DNA from: Crocosphaera sp.
GTDB lineage: Bacteria > Cyanobacteriota > Cyanobacteriia > Cyanobacteriales > Microcystaceae
Length of the DNA stretch: 32,767 nt
Assembly (NCBI GenBank): GCA_030064935.1
Contig: JASJEA010000009.1
Location: forward strand, 1-32,767
Direction: 5' to 3'
In this document: positions 1 through 8,189 of the stretch, in pieces
Layout: each line of letters starts with the position of its first letter
Numbering within the stretch: position 1 is the first letter of the stretch
Made by a program: the position numbers and the translations under genes
Notes under the pieces: generated by a model
What the model saw: only the letters and a program-made list of their open reading frames with translations
Databases searched by the model: none
What the model was told of the DNA's origin: nothing

Positions 1-199
1 TCGAGCCGAAATTCAACAACCCTAACTTACTTCGTTTCACTACGTTGAAGGCGCGGGATTGCTACTCCCAAAAGTGCGACGCAAGAGTTGAATAGCCCAT
101 AGAGCCTAATTTTGGAACACACTCTCAAATACTTGTCTAGTTTGAGTTATCTGTAACAGTCAAAATAATCGTTCAAGATTTTTCAGCTAGTTAAAAATT

Positions 200-1150
200 C
201 TACAAATCTTCTTCCAACAATTCGCTGAGTTCTAACTGGTCGTTATTTCTGTTATCATCATAGATCATCAATGTGTTAAGGTTCTTATGCCTTGATAGTT
301 TTTGAACCTTGCGAACATCACCATCGCTTTTATCCAACGCTGTTGTAATGGATGAATGGCGAATCCTGTGAGGGCTCATCAACTTATCAATCCCTGCATC
401 CTTACAATAACAACGAACAATCTTATAGAGGCCATCCCCACTCAAACGACTTCCTCTGGAACGAGAATCCAGTGAGATGAACAAGGGTGAAGATGACTTA
501 ATCGCGAAACTCCCCCGTTCAGCCAACCAATCACAGATCGCCTTGATGGTTTTCGCCGACAAATCCACTGGTTCCTTCTCAGTTCTTCCTTTGCCTTTCA
601 CCCACAGTATGCGCCTCGATGGAATGAAATCCCCGATATCCAATAAACTCACCTCATTGCGTCGTAGAGCATTGGACCAAAATAACATCAACAACGCCCG
701 ATCTCGTTTACCCTTGAGAGTGGTTAGCTCACACAAAGCTAACACTTTCTTGAACTCAGCTAAGGGAATCCCGGATGTATCTCGATATGGTTTTAGTTTT
801 TCACTACTAACAGCATCTTTCAAGGAATATTGGCATAATCCTAAGCGATTCGCCGTACTGACAAAAGATTTAACCGAGCTAATCTTACGGTTAATGGTGG
901 TTGGGGCTAATCCCCGTCGCTTCAAAATCCCCTTGTAGGCCATTAACGCTGCGTTGGCTTGTGCTTGAGATACCATCAGAAAAGCACGGACTAAATCTTC
1001 GGTGACTTCTTTCCCAGACATCTGCTCAAAAAAATACCGTAAGTCCTTCTCGTATTCTCGGCGCGTCATGGCTGATGATTTATCCTCTAACCATAAGGAG
1101 ATCGCCTTAGCTATGGGGGATGAGTCTGAGTTAAAACGGGTTAGTTTCAC
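200..1150 (-). CDS. Tyrosine recombinase (phage integrase family, XerC/D-like)
   Basis: This 316-residue protein is a site-specific DNA recombinase that cuts and rejoins DNA through a covalent phosphotyrosine. Residues 10-110 look like the N-terminal SAM-like core-binding domain and 125-316 the catalytic domain. All expected catalytic residues are visible: Arg163 in ALRRNE, Lys185 or Lys187 in the WVKGKG hairpin, His261 and Arg264 in HRIRH, His288 in LSRH and nucleophile Tyr297 in LMIYDD. The length is normal for the Xer/integrase family and nothing looks broken. No excisionase or phage gene is next to it, so it may be a remnant of an integrated element or a solitary recombinase. The upstream gap holds two inverted repeats that could be binding or crossover sites. 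The family is clear; the substrate is unknown. Confidence 0.93.
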   Translation of the reverse strand: MKLTRFNSDSSPIAKAISLWLEDKSSAMTRREYEKDLRYFFEQMSGKEVTEDLVRAFLMVSQAQANAALMAYKGILKRRGLAPTTINRKISSVKSFVSTANRLGLCQYSLKDAVSSEKLKPYRDTSGIPLAEFKKVLALCELTTLKGKRDRALLMLFWSNALRRNEVSLLDIGDFIPSRRILWVKGKGRTEKEPVDLSAKTIKAICDWLAERGSFAIKSSSPLFISLDSRSRGSRLSGDGLYKIVRCYCKDAGIDKLMSPHRIRHSSITTALDKSDGDVRKVQKLSRHKNLNTLMIYDDNRNNDQLELSELLEEDL

Positions 1151-1167
1151 AACGTTCTAGCTATTGA

Positions 1168-1286
1168 AAAGCTTTATTTTCGTTACCACTAACCCCAATA
1201 TTATCACAATCTCTTTTAATCTAATAAAGAACACACTAATCCAAATGTAATTCAATTAAACTTATTTTTTTTTGAAATAAAGCTTT
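1168..1286. repeat. 12-bp inverted repeat upstream of the recombinase
   Basis: AAAGCTTTATTT at 1168-1179 is the exact reverse complement of AAATAAAGCTTT at 1275-1286, 95 bp apart. The first arm lies 18 bp upstream of the recombinase start codon. It could be an operator or recombinase arm site. The sequence is AT-rich, so chance is not excluded. Confidence 0.4.
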
Positions 1287-1356
1287 CTCTTGTGCTGATT
1301 TTCTCTACTTACTACTTCTTTCTGACAACGATTTGTTGCTATTGCTACTATCCTCA

Positions 1357-1380
1357 TGGCATAATTCCAATAATATGCCA
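1357..1380. repeat. Palindrome TGGCATA-N10-TATGCCA
   Basis: Two perfect 7-bp inverted arms flank a 10-nt AT-rich centre about 210 bp upstream of the recombinase gene. The layout, short arms around an AT-rich spacer, is that of a tyrosine-recombinase core or dif-like site. Equally it could be a small hairpin. No second copy was seen in the window. Confidence 0.35.
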
Positions 1381-1757
1381 CAAATTGCCCTAAATAGCCG
1401 ATTTTACCTTTTTTTTAATCATTTCTGGCTCAACAATATCATCGACGCTCCTGCGATCGCTGTTTAGTTTCTCAGAAATTTGGGAATAGTAGTTATAGGA
1501 ATGAATGCCGCACTCATTATGAATGGAACCTTTGCCCTGTAAGTCTTTAAATTACACCATACGCAAGGGCGATATTCAGAAGTAGAACCCCTTTATCTAA
1601 GCACTTCATAAAAAACTATTAGGAAAAGACCATCCTAATACAAGAACTGTTAAGCAAAACTATGAATTGCTAAAACAATAAATCAAATAAACACTCAATG
1701 CAGCGTTCTCACGTATTAAATAGTCCCCATAAGCTAAACTCGTAACAACTGCGACTT

Positions 1758-3128
1758 ATGTACATCTCCCAGTTTCCATTTCTTCGTTCCCTGCTAAAAA
1801 AACGAAAGAATAGCGGTTTTATTACACCTTATATTTTGGGCTTAGGCATGATCATGTCTATAATTGGTAGTACCATGATAATGAAAGCTATTAATCAACA
1901 AAAAAGCACTCAAATACAACAAGAAATATTCCAATTGCGTGGTATTTCTGATGCTGTATTTACTCGTTTTAAACATTTTTTTTTACAGCATCCTTCTTCT
2001 TATTTTTTATCATTTGATTTGAAAAAATGGACAGAACACATTAATGACTATGAAGCTAGATTATGTCGTTCTAATCAAGAATATAATCCCATTGTACAAC
2101 AAATTTTGTCTTTTAGTAAACAAGAAAAAGTAAAGATAGAAGATCAAAAATTTTTTGTATCTGATTTCACCCATATTACTGAGAATAATGCCTTGCTCAC
2201 AGCTACTATAGAATCAGCTAATGGAGCTACATCTAATGTTCAAATTGATATTTTTTGGGAATTTGTTTATATTAATTCTGACAAAAAAGTTCCTGCTTTG
2301 TGGATAAATAAGGGGGATTTATCACGAACACAATTTTATGGAGATGTATGGTTCACGAATCCTGATTGTGATTATATTCTTGATAATATTATGATATTGA
2401 ACGAAAGTCTTTATCAAGCAAAATACGTCCCTTATAGTTTTCCTAATTTACTTGATATTAATGATGTTAAAGATAATTTAGACAGTTATAATCAAGTAAC
2501 TCTAGATAATAGTTTTGATGAAACAAATATTACATTACCTAGACAAGAAGAGAAATCAACAAGAACGGAAGGTATTTACCAATATTATGAATATATTTTA
2601 TCAAATGTTAAAAGTAAATCAATAAATATTGAAACAAGACCTAATAGTATTGTCATACTTCATATTGAAGGAGATGTTACTGAAACTAACATAACCCATA
2701 CTTGTGGCTCATCAAAAAAATGCCCGGCACAAAATCTAATTATTTTAGGTCATGGAAATTCAGAATTTTGCTTTGTTTTTGATGAATTGAATGCTTTAAT
2801 CGTTGCTCCTAATGGCCAAGTAGGAATTAAGTCTAAAACTCCTTATCAACCGGCTACTGTTACTGGAAGTGTTTGGACAAAAAACTTAGACACCACAGGA
2901 AGTTGTGGAAATAAAAAACTTCACTTTGTTCAATCTTTAACTTTTCAAAATATGCCACGGGAGTTACAAATTCTTTTGAAATATCCCAAAACCTATATTT
3001 TGTTTAAAAGCACAGCAGAGACCGTCAAGAGTCAAGATCAACAACCATTACCTCCACCAGATATTATCCCTCCAGCACCTATGATCCCAATTTCTATTGA
3101 GCCTTCGCTGAAAAATTTTTATAAATAA
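1758..3128 (+). CDS. PilX-like / DUF7305-like type IV pilus-associated protein
   Basis: I recognise the architecture rather than a named gene. The N-terminus has a basic stretch (KKRKNSG), then a hydrophobic helix at about residues 21-45, as in type III (prepilin) signals, but Glu at +5 after the Gly-Phe junction is missing. Residues 295-400 follow the pattern of the C-terminal beta-rich domain of PilX/HpsA-type proteins: VILHIEGDV, then NLIILGHGN, LIVAPNGQV, TGSVWTKNL and LHFVQSL. The last 30 residues are proline-rich. A surface or pilus-tip role is inference. The gene converges with the next one and their 3' ends overlap by 35 bp. The ATG at 1758 has no strong Shine-Dalgarno. Confidence 0.6.
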   Translation: MYISQFPFLRSLLKKRKNSGFITPYILGLGMIMSIIGSTMIMKAINQQKSTQIQQEIFQLRGISDAVFTRFKHFFLQHPSSYFLSFDLKKWTEHINDYEARLCRSNQEYNPIVQQILSFSKQEKVKIEDQKFFVSDFTHITENNALLTATIESANGATSNVQIDIFWEFVYINSDKKVPALWINKGDLSRTQFYGDVWFTNPDCDYILDNIMILNESLYQAKYVPYSFPNLLDINDVKDNLDSYNQVTLDNSFDETNITLPRQEEKSTRTEGIYQYYEYILSNVKSKSINIETRPNSIVILHIEGDVTETNITHTCGSSKKCPAQNLIILGHGNSEFCFVFDELNALIVAPNGQVGIKSKTPYQPATVTGSVWTKNLDTTGSCGNKKLHFVQSLTFQNMPRELQILLKYPKTYILFKSTAETVKSQDQQPLPPPDIIPPAPMIPISIEPSLKNFYK

Positions 3129-3906
3129 GATAACCACCTATCACTAAAATTCCCAAAAGAGAAGATGATTCAGAAATTGATTCTGATTCATCAGTAGCGA
3201 TAAACTCTACAGTTAAATTTGTTGCTTCAGGCCAACCTCCAGCTTGAGAAGGAGCCGTTGTATAATTGAAACCGTTATATCCAATTAATCCCTCTCCAAA
3301 AGGAGAAATTAAAACACCTGTGGAATCTTGTTCAATAGAATTGGAAAGGTTGTCATAAAAGCTAATACTACCTTCTGGTAATGAAGAAATGCTTAGGGGA
3401 CTAAAAAAAGCAACTGCTGGTACGTTTGGCGGACCTAACTGAAAAATAGTTCCTTCTGCATTAATAGTATTTAAAAATAATGAACCTCCAAAAAAGTTTG
3501 TCGTCAAGGAAAATCCGAACAATCCATTTAGTAGTTCTATTGCTGTAGTAGGCTCTCCTAATGTGAATAAACCACCACCATTGCTAACATAATCTCGAAT
3601 GACATTTCTAGTAGGCTCGGATAAGGCTTGAAAAAGAGACTGTCCTTCAATAGAAGGAATTGCTATGACTTGATTTTGATTAGCTATTTCTTGCCAAGTT
3701 TGAGGCTCTAATCCTGAAAATTCGGTAACGATATTTTCTAATTCTAAAACTTCAATTAAATTATTAGTTTCATCGGGAGTAGTAAATGAAAATTGATTAA
3801 ATAATCCAATATTAACTGCTCTCATAGATGAAGAACTTGTTAATACAATAGATGCGGAAATTACTGATTTAACTAATAGTTTTTTAAAATTAATTACGGT
3901 GTTCAT
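3094..3906 (-). CDS. Secreted protein with PEP-CTERM-like C-terminal anchor
   Basis: This 270-residue protein begins with a signal peptide (basic NFKKLLVKS, then a hydrophobic run to about residue 28). It ends with a hydrophobic helix and short basic tail, SSLLGILVIGGYLIYKNF. This has the layout of cyanobacterial PEP-CTERM sorting tags, but the Pro-Glu-Pro signature is replaced by Ser-Glu-Ser. The middle (about 30-200) contains a glycine-rich segment, DYVSNGGGLFTLGE, reminiscent of ThuA/glutamine-amidotransferase-like folds, without a catalytic Cys-His pair I can identify. It is convergent with and overlaps the PilX-like gene, and is divergent from the CHASE2 kinase with under 90 bp between them. 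Function unknown; probably extracytoplasmic. Confidence 0.6.
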   Translation of the reverse strand: MNTVINFKKLLVKSVISASIVLTSSSSMRAVNIGLFNQFSFTTPDETNNLIEVLELENIVTEFSGLEPQTWQEIANQNQVIAIPSIEGQSLFQALSEPTRNVIRDYVSNGGGLFTLGEPTTAIELLNGLFGFSLTTNFFGGSLFLNTINAEGTIFQLGPPNVPAVAFFSPLSISSLPEGSISFYDNLSNSIEQDSTGVLISPFGEGLIGYNGFNYTTAPSQAGGWPEATNLTVEFIATDESESISESSSLLGILVIGGYLIYKNFSAKAQ

Positions 3907-3993
3907 TGATTGACTTTGTAAGATAGAATATTTTTATATTCTCTATAGGCTAATTCATAATCTACATCTTTTTCAAGAAGTACATTGGTATTG

Positions 3994-6234
3994 ATGAACC
4001 AACAATCTTGGTGGCAGAAAAAACGCATAATTCTGGGAGCAATAACAATCAGTATAACTACATTGATTACACTGATGCGCTTTGTAGGATGGTTTCAAGG
4101 GTTAGAATTGGCTATCTATGATCGTTTTTGGTCAATGAAAGCGATCGCACAATGGGATAACACAATTGTTTTAGTGGGCTACGATGATGATGACGAGGCG
4201 AAGTACGGACATTACATTCCAGATCATGTTCTCACACAAGTTTTAAAAAAAGTGGAACGGGGTAATCCTGCTTTGGTAGGTTTATCATTGACACGACGAG
4301 ATGCTCCTGAAAATATTAATGATAGACAACAATTAGAAGCTCAAATGGAGGCAATGGGAAATTTTTCTGATCCCCTTAAAGAAAAACTTTATAAAACTAA
4401 GTGTATTCAAGAGAAAAAAAAATGCTCACAATTATTATTTCAAGTATCAGAAGAAGAAACTTTTCCAAAAGAGCCTGATAGTGTTCAGCGAAAAGCCAAG
4501 CTTTACAGAGATGATGATTATTCTGGATTTAGAATTAATCCGAATAGAAATCGTCATTTTGCATGGGAACTTGTTTTTCAATACTTGAAAAATAAAGAAG
4601 CTACTATCAATGAACCTGCCTCCATTTACAGTCCTATTACTATTACTTACCCCAAAGGAGATACTTCCCCCAAAGAAGAAACTGTCAAAATTTATCCTTT
4701 ATCACCCAGAAAAGACGGTGGATATAATGCCAATTTTTTAGATTTAAAGAATTTTCAGGTTCTAATATCTTGGATTAAAGAATCAACTCCTGAGTTGAGG
4801 TACTTTTCCTTTAAAAAAATACTTAATAGTCCTCCTAAAGATTTTGAAGGAAAAATTATCTTAATTGGACCTATAGCTCAATCATATCAAGCCAATGCTG
4901 ATTTGCCTGTTTATGGACAAAAAGATGTCTATACAAAACGTTATCATACTGAAATTATTGGGATTGTCGTTGGTAATTTACTGAATCAAGCAGAAACTCC
5001 ATTTGTACAAGTTTGGAATGATGAGCAGGAATATTTATTTTTGTGTTTATGGATGATAATATCAGGAATATTAGTAGAATTTATAGGAAAACAGTTAAAA
5101 TCAAAATATAATTGGTTAAAATTCACGTTCAAAATTATTATTGTTTGGTTTATACTGATTGGATTAATAGGTTTTATTAGTTTTAGAGCTTTCCCTTACT
5201 GGTGGATACCTCCTGGTTTTATCTGGGTTGGACTAACGGCTAATATAGTTTTATGTGGTATGACAAATTTAGGTATACAATTAGGGATCGAGCAGCAAAA
5301 CACTTTGGATGAAAAAAATAAAAGAATTAAAGAACAAGAGAAAAGACTCAAACAAAAAGAAATTTTAGAACAAGAAAAAGATAGAGAAATTGCTGAACTT
5401 AAAGAAACTTTGCTGGCGAAAGAAAGATTAGCTTTTTTTGGTAAATTAGCTCCTTTCATCCAACATAGAACATTAGGACTTTATGATTTATTTGCTTTAA
5501 ATATTACTGCTCAAAATAAAAAACTAACTAACCTAGAAGTTGAATTTGATACAATTCTAGAAATTTTAGAAGAACAAAATACTATTAATGAAAATGAAAT
5601 AGAGAATTATAAAAGTGAAATTTTGAATTTCATCAATTATGTCAGAGACAGAGGAAAAGATCAAAGAGATATTCTCAAACGAGGTAGTGAACTATTAAAT
5701 AGATTTCTTCCAATTTTTCGTCATAATAACGAACGGTATATAAACCCAGAAACAATAGATTTTAAAGAAATCGTCAAAGAGAGCATAAGAATTAATAAAT
5801 ATGATTTTGATCTCAATAAACAAAATTTTAATGTTAAACTAGAAATTGATACAGACGAGGAATTACCATCAATAAGAGGAATTCCCTCGGAATTAGAGTT
5901 TGCTTTGATTAATGTCATTGAAAATGCTTATTATGCCGTTTGGGAAAAAAGTAACACAGAACAAGACAACTACGAACCTACAGTTAAAATTAAAACTGAG
6001 AGATTTAAAGAAAATAAAATTCAAGTAATTATTATGGATAATGGAGTTGGATTACCTAAGAACAAAGACAAAGTTTTCTTGCCTTTTTATTCTACTAAAC
6101 AGAAGTTTCAAAAAACAGGTTTAGGACTAACTTTAACTAAAGATATGTTAGTAGAAAACTATCAAGGTAATATAAAATGTGAAACAATTGATGATTGGAC
6201 TTACTTTATTCTGGAATTGGGTTCCTCTCAATGA
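3994..6234 (+). CDS. CHASE2-domain sensor histidine kinase
   Basis: This membrane sensor kinase has about 746 residues from the ATG at 3994; an in-frame TTG at 3985 is an alternative. Order of parts: TM helix near residues 12-32, an extracytoplasmic CHASE2 domain to about 345 (early motif AIYDRFWSMK), three TM helices between about 350 and 435, a Glu/Lys-rich coiled coil to about 485, a dimerisation region, and a C-terminal HATPase_c. The N box (NVIENAYYAV, near 640), G1 (MDNGVGLP), F box (FLPFYSTKQ) and G2 (GLGL) are intact. The H box is odd: the candidate His (about 491) sits in PFIQHRTLG, without the usual His-Glu pair. The response-regulator gene follows 77 bp downstream on the same strand and is the likely partner. 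Confidence 0.88.
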   Translation: MNQQSWWQKKRIILGAITISITTLITLMRFVGWFQGLELAIYDRFWSMKAIAQWDNTIVLVGYDDDDEAKYGHYIPDHVLTQVLKKVERGNPALVGLSLTRRDAPENINDRQQLEAQMEAMGNFSDPLKEKLYKTKCIQEKKKCSQLLFQVSEEETFPKEPDSVQRKAKLYRDDDYSGFRINPNRNRHFAWELVFQYLKNKEATINEPASIYSPITITYPKGDTSPKEETVKIYPLSPRKDGGYNANFLDLKNFQVLISWIKESTPELRYFSFKKILNSPPKDFEGKIILIGPIAQSYQANADLPVYGQKDVYTKRYHTEIIGIVVGNLLNQAETPFVQVWNDEQEYLFLCLWMIISGILVEFIGKQLKSKYNWLKFTFKIIIVWFILIGLIGFISFRAFPYWWIPPGFIWVGLTANIVLCGMTNLGIQLGIEQQNTLDEKNKRIKEQEKRLKQKEILEQEKDREIAELKETLLAKERLAFFGKLAPFIQHRTLGLYDLFALNITAQNKKLTNLEVEFDTILEILEEQNTINENEIENYKSEILNFINYVRDRGKDQRDILKRGSELLNRFLPIFRHNNERYINPETIDFKEIVKESIRINKYDFDLNKQNFNVKLEIDTDEELPSIRGIPSELEFALINVIENAYYAVWEKSNTEQDNYEPTVKIKTERFKENKIQVIIMDNGVGLPKNKDKVFLPFYSTKQKFQKTGLGLTLTKDMLVENYQGNIKCETIDDWTYFILELGSSQ

Positions 6235-6311
6235 TTTTAAGCTTTTGAAAATCGTATTTACGAGCAACTAAAAGTTTAAGAATCAAGATAAAATCATTAT
6301 ATAAAAATAAA

Positions 6312-7196
6312 ATGGCTAGCAAAATCCTAATTGTTGAAGATATAACAGAATACCAAGATTTATATAATGATCTTTTTGCTGACTCAATACAAAAAAAATG
6401 GTATTCTATAAAGTATGCAGTAACCGGAGAAGAAGCTTTAGAATTAATAAAAAAAGATAGAAAACAAGAAATTGCTCTAATAGTTTTAGATCTACGTCTA
6501 GAGAATGCTCTCATTGACGGAGTTGCATTAGCTAATGTATTGGCTGAGAACCATATAGATAAAAAAATTATTATTTGGACAGGTTTTCCACAGTGGAAAA
6601 CAGGATTTACAGAAGAAGCTGAAAAAAATATTATTAAACTTATCAAGCGTACTGAATATCCTCATGAATTTTTAAAGGATCTCTGTGATATCTTTATGAT
6701 AGGTAATCAATTTGAAGTACCTGGTTCACAAGCTATTGATAAGGACTCTAAATTATTGGGCTATCCAACAATCCGAAAATTGGTAAAAACGCTTCCGTCT
6801 GAATTCCGTTATCAGTTAATTGAGGAGATTCTCCCTTTTTTTCCTGTATATATGTTACTAGATATGGAGAAAACTTTACCCTCAAAAATAAGAAAAATTC
6901 TTGAGGAAGCCACTGAAAGAGATACATTAAAACAGTGGATAATAAAAAAACAACAAGCAGGTTTTTTTTCTGATATTCCCCCCGCAGCAGAAGTAGATGA
7001 CTTTATGATTGAAATTGTTGAAAAAATCAAAAAGAAAACTGGAAGGTATTATGAAGATTTCTTTTTAAGAGGTTCACATTATGGGAAAAGATTCTCTAGA
7101 TATATTGCTAAAGATTTAGTGAAAGAACTTCCTCCTGAATTTAGACAAAGGAATGGGGCTAAAGTAATCTATAAATCTGCTCCTAGAGAAATTTAA
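6312..7196 (+). CDS. Response regulator, receiver domain with unrecognised C-terminal region
   Basis: Residues 1-130 form a CheY-like receiver: acidic pair Glu9-Asp10 (LIVEDIT), phospho-acceptor Asp60 (IVLDLRL), Thr90 (IIIWTG) and a candidate Lys112. Residues 145-294 match no output domain I know; there is no HTH, GGDEF or HD motif. This part contains two related segments, LVKTLPSEFRYQ (157-168) and LVKELPPEFRQR (269-280), suggesting an internal helical repeat. The gene starts 77 bp after the CHASE2 kinase, with an AT-rich inverted repeat (6237-6279) between them, so the two probably form one two-component system. The output could be protein-protein rather than transcriptional. The 3' end overlaps a small minus-strand gene by 14 bp. 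Confidence 0.85.
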   Translation: MASKILIVEDITEYQDLYNDLFADSIQKKWYSIKYAVTGEEALELIKKDRKQEIALIVLDLRLENALIDGVALANVLAENHIDKKIIIWTGFPQWKTGFTEEAEKNIIKLIKRTEYPHEFLKDLCDIFMIGNQFEVPGSQAIDKDSKLLGYPTIRKLVKTLPSEFRYQLIEEILPFFPVYMLLDMEKTLPSKIRKILEEATERDTLKQWIIKKQQAGFFSDIPPAAEVDDFMIEIVEKIKKKTGRYYEDFFLRGSHYGKRFSRYIAKDLVKELPPEFRQRNGAKVIYKSAPREI

Positions 7197-7419
7197 GATC
7201 AATAGCAATTGTTAGAACTGTATGAAAATCTTCATGAAGTTTCTGAAAACAAGATGCTAACGGAGCCTTAAAAGCATCTAAACCTCCAATAATTTTATAA
7301 TTTGTACCATCAAATATTACTTCAACTATAGGAATTTCTTGTGAATTAGTATGTTCAATTTCAGATGTATTTAAAAAAACAACTTGAATTAAGGGCAATG
7401 AAGATTCATTAGTAGACAC
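7183..7419 (-). CDS. Small hypothetical protein, 78 aa, GTG start
   Basis: I do not recognise this protein. It starts with GTG at 7419, preceded by a strong Shine-Dalgarno (AAGAGGA, 7 nt before the start), which is the main reason to call it real. The segment IPIVEVIFDGTNYKIIGG resembles the strand-turn-strand of ParB-like domains in a loose way only. It lies 135 bp downstream of the XRE-type regulator on the same strand, so both may be co-transcribed. Its end overlaps the 3' end of the receiver-domain gene on the other strand. Confidence 0.5.
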   Translation of the reverse strand: MSTNESSLPLIQVVFLNTSEIEHTNSQEIPIVEVIFDGTNYKIIGGLDAFKAPLASCFQKLHEDFHTVLTIAIDLKFL

Positions 7420-7554
7420 AAATTATTCCTCTTAATACTACTTCAGTTGGTGTTTAATAGCAATTGCTATAAAAGTTCCCTGTTTTACAAAATATCTAGA
7501 ATGGGAAATTTACATTAACGGGTTATAGCTTTTTAGAAACCCTCTAAATTCTGT

Positions 7555-7797
7555 TCATTGATCTTCAGAAGGTATTTCATCTAGTTGGCATTGTAACAAC
7601 TGGCAAAGTTTTTTAGTTTGACCAATTGTTAAGGTAGGTATGGCTTTTGACGTTTCCCAATTAGACACTGTTTGACTGGTAACACCTAACTCACTAGCCA
7701 GTTTTTTTTGAGTTAAGCCTAGCGACCTTCGCCTTAACAATAGCCACTCACCTAAACCAACTTTCAATCTCAATACCCAATTCAATAGATTAATCAT
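7555..7797 (-). CDS. XRE-family helix-turn-helix regulator, 80 aa
   Basis: Almost the whole 80-residue protein is one Cro/C1-type DNA-binding domain. LTQKKLASELGVTSQTVSNW is the HTH with recognition helix, followed by ETSKAIPTLT as in many XRE proteins. There is no extra effector domain. The ATG at 7797 follows a good Shine-Dalgarno (TAGGAG). It is transcribed away from the structured leader at 8064-8189, so the shared gap 7798-8189 could hold its operator. It could be an antitoxin or autorepressor paired with the next small gene; this is inference from gene order. Confidence 0.85.
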   Translation of the reverse strand: MINLLNWVLRLKVGLGEWLLLRRRSLGLTQKKLASELGVTSQTVSNWETSKAIPTLTIGQTKKLCQLLQCQLDEIPSEDQ

Positions 7798-7914
7798 AAT
7801 CTCCTACGGGTACTAAATTACGTTTGGTTGACTAAAATAAGAATAGCATAATAAAAATGAAATTGATAATCTAAAATAGATTTATACAAAATCGATATTT
7901 TTTATTGATACAAA

Positions 7915-7950
7915 TAGCACCTCTGCCTAGTTTAAGGGGCAGAGGTGCTA
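7915..7950. repeat. 13-bp perfect hairpin without T-tract
   Basis: TAGCACCTCTGCC (7915-7927) is exactly complementary to 7938-7950, with a 10-nt loop. Neither strand has a following T-run, so a Rho-independent terminator is unlikely. It may be an operator, a mobile-element end or part of a structured RNA. Confidence 0.6.
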
Positions 7951-8028
7951 CGACTGGGAAGAATTATTATAAGCTTCTCAAGAATAATCGAGTTTACTTC
8001 GTGTATTTCACAGGGAAGTGGTGTATAA

Positions 8029-8057
8029 TTACCACTGTGAAAGTTTAAATGTATAAT
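8029..8057 (+). promoter_or_regulatory. Candidate sigma70-type promoter for the coiled-coil gene
   Basis: A perfect TATAAT at 8052-8057 is 17 bp from TTACCA at 8029-8034 (4 of 6 to consensus). Transcription would begin near 8064, just before the run of hairpins. The -35 box overlaps the right arm of the hairpin at 8007-8041. Confidence 0.45.
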
Positions 8058-8063
8058 AGAAAT

Positions 8064-8189
8064 GATAGCACAAACGATGTCGTTTGCTGCGCCTAATTTG
8101 TATGGCGCAGAAATGCAGCCCTGTAAAGACTGCATTGCCGGAACCGTCCTCAAAAACGATGCTGTAAAACAGCTTGAGGAGGTGTAGTG
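8064..8189 (+). promoter_or_regulatory. Structured 5' leader: four tandem hairpins, last one covers the SD
   Basis: Four hairpins follow one another with almost no spacer: 8071-8086 (7-bp stem, 2-nt loop as drawn), 8087-8110 (CTGCGCC/GGCGCAG), 8112-8136 (AATGCAG/CTGCATT) and 8148-8179 (CCTCAA/TTGAGG outside GCTGT/ACAGC). The right arm of the last one includes the first half of the Shine-Dalgarno GAGGAGGTG (8176-8184), so folding would hide the ribosome site of the gene starting at 8190. This suggests a translational switch, protein-binding leader or autoregulatory RNA. It fits no riboswitch class that I recognise. Confidence 0.55.

Larger units (their letters stand above)
1151..1757. other. 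607-bp gap with two inverted repeats, no gene seen
   Basis: I see no credible ORF here. The gap contains a 12-bp inverted repeat (AAAGCTTTATTT at 1168-1179, its complement at 1275-1286), a 7-bp palindrome with a 10-nt spacer (TGGCATA/TATGCCA, 1357-1380) and one HIP1 site near 1457. It must hold the promoter of the recombinase and probably that of the gene starting at 1758. I could not define promoter boxes with confidence. Confidence 0.6.
7798..8063. other. Gap with hairpins between XRE gene and structured leader
   Basis: No convincing gene. A minus-strand ORF at 7932-8153 covers the hairpins and has no protein-like features. Beyond the 13-bp perfect hairpin at 7915-7950 there is a bulged one at 8007-8041: arms TTCACA/TGTGAA and GTGGT/ACCAC with a GGGAA bulge. 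A promoter-like pair lies at the right edge. Confidence 0.5.

Noticed and set aside
3-95. 31-codon open frame at the left edge ending in TAG
   Set aside because: Some protein-like composition and an IS-end-like hairpin (GGGATTGCTACTCCC), but too short and unrecognised to call a gene end or an element.
477-938. 153-codon plus-strand ORF
   Set aside because: It lies entirely inside the tyrosine recombinase gene on the other strand, whose catalytic motifs are complete.
7932-8153. 73-codon minus-strand ORF
   Set aside because: It spans the hairpin cluster, has no ribosome site and no protein-like pattern; the hairpins explain the sequence better.
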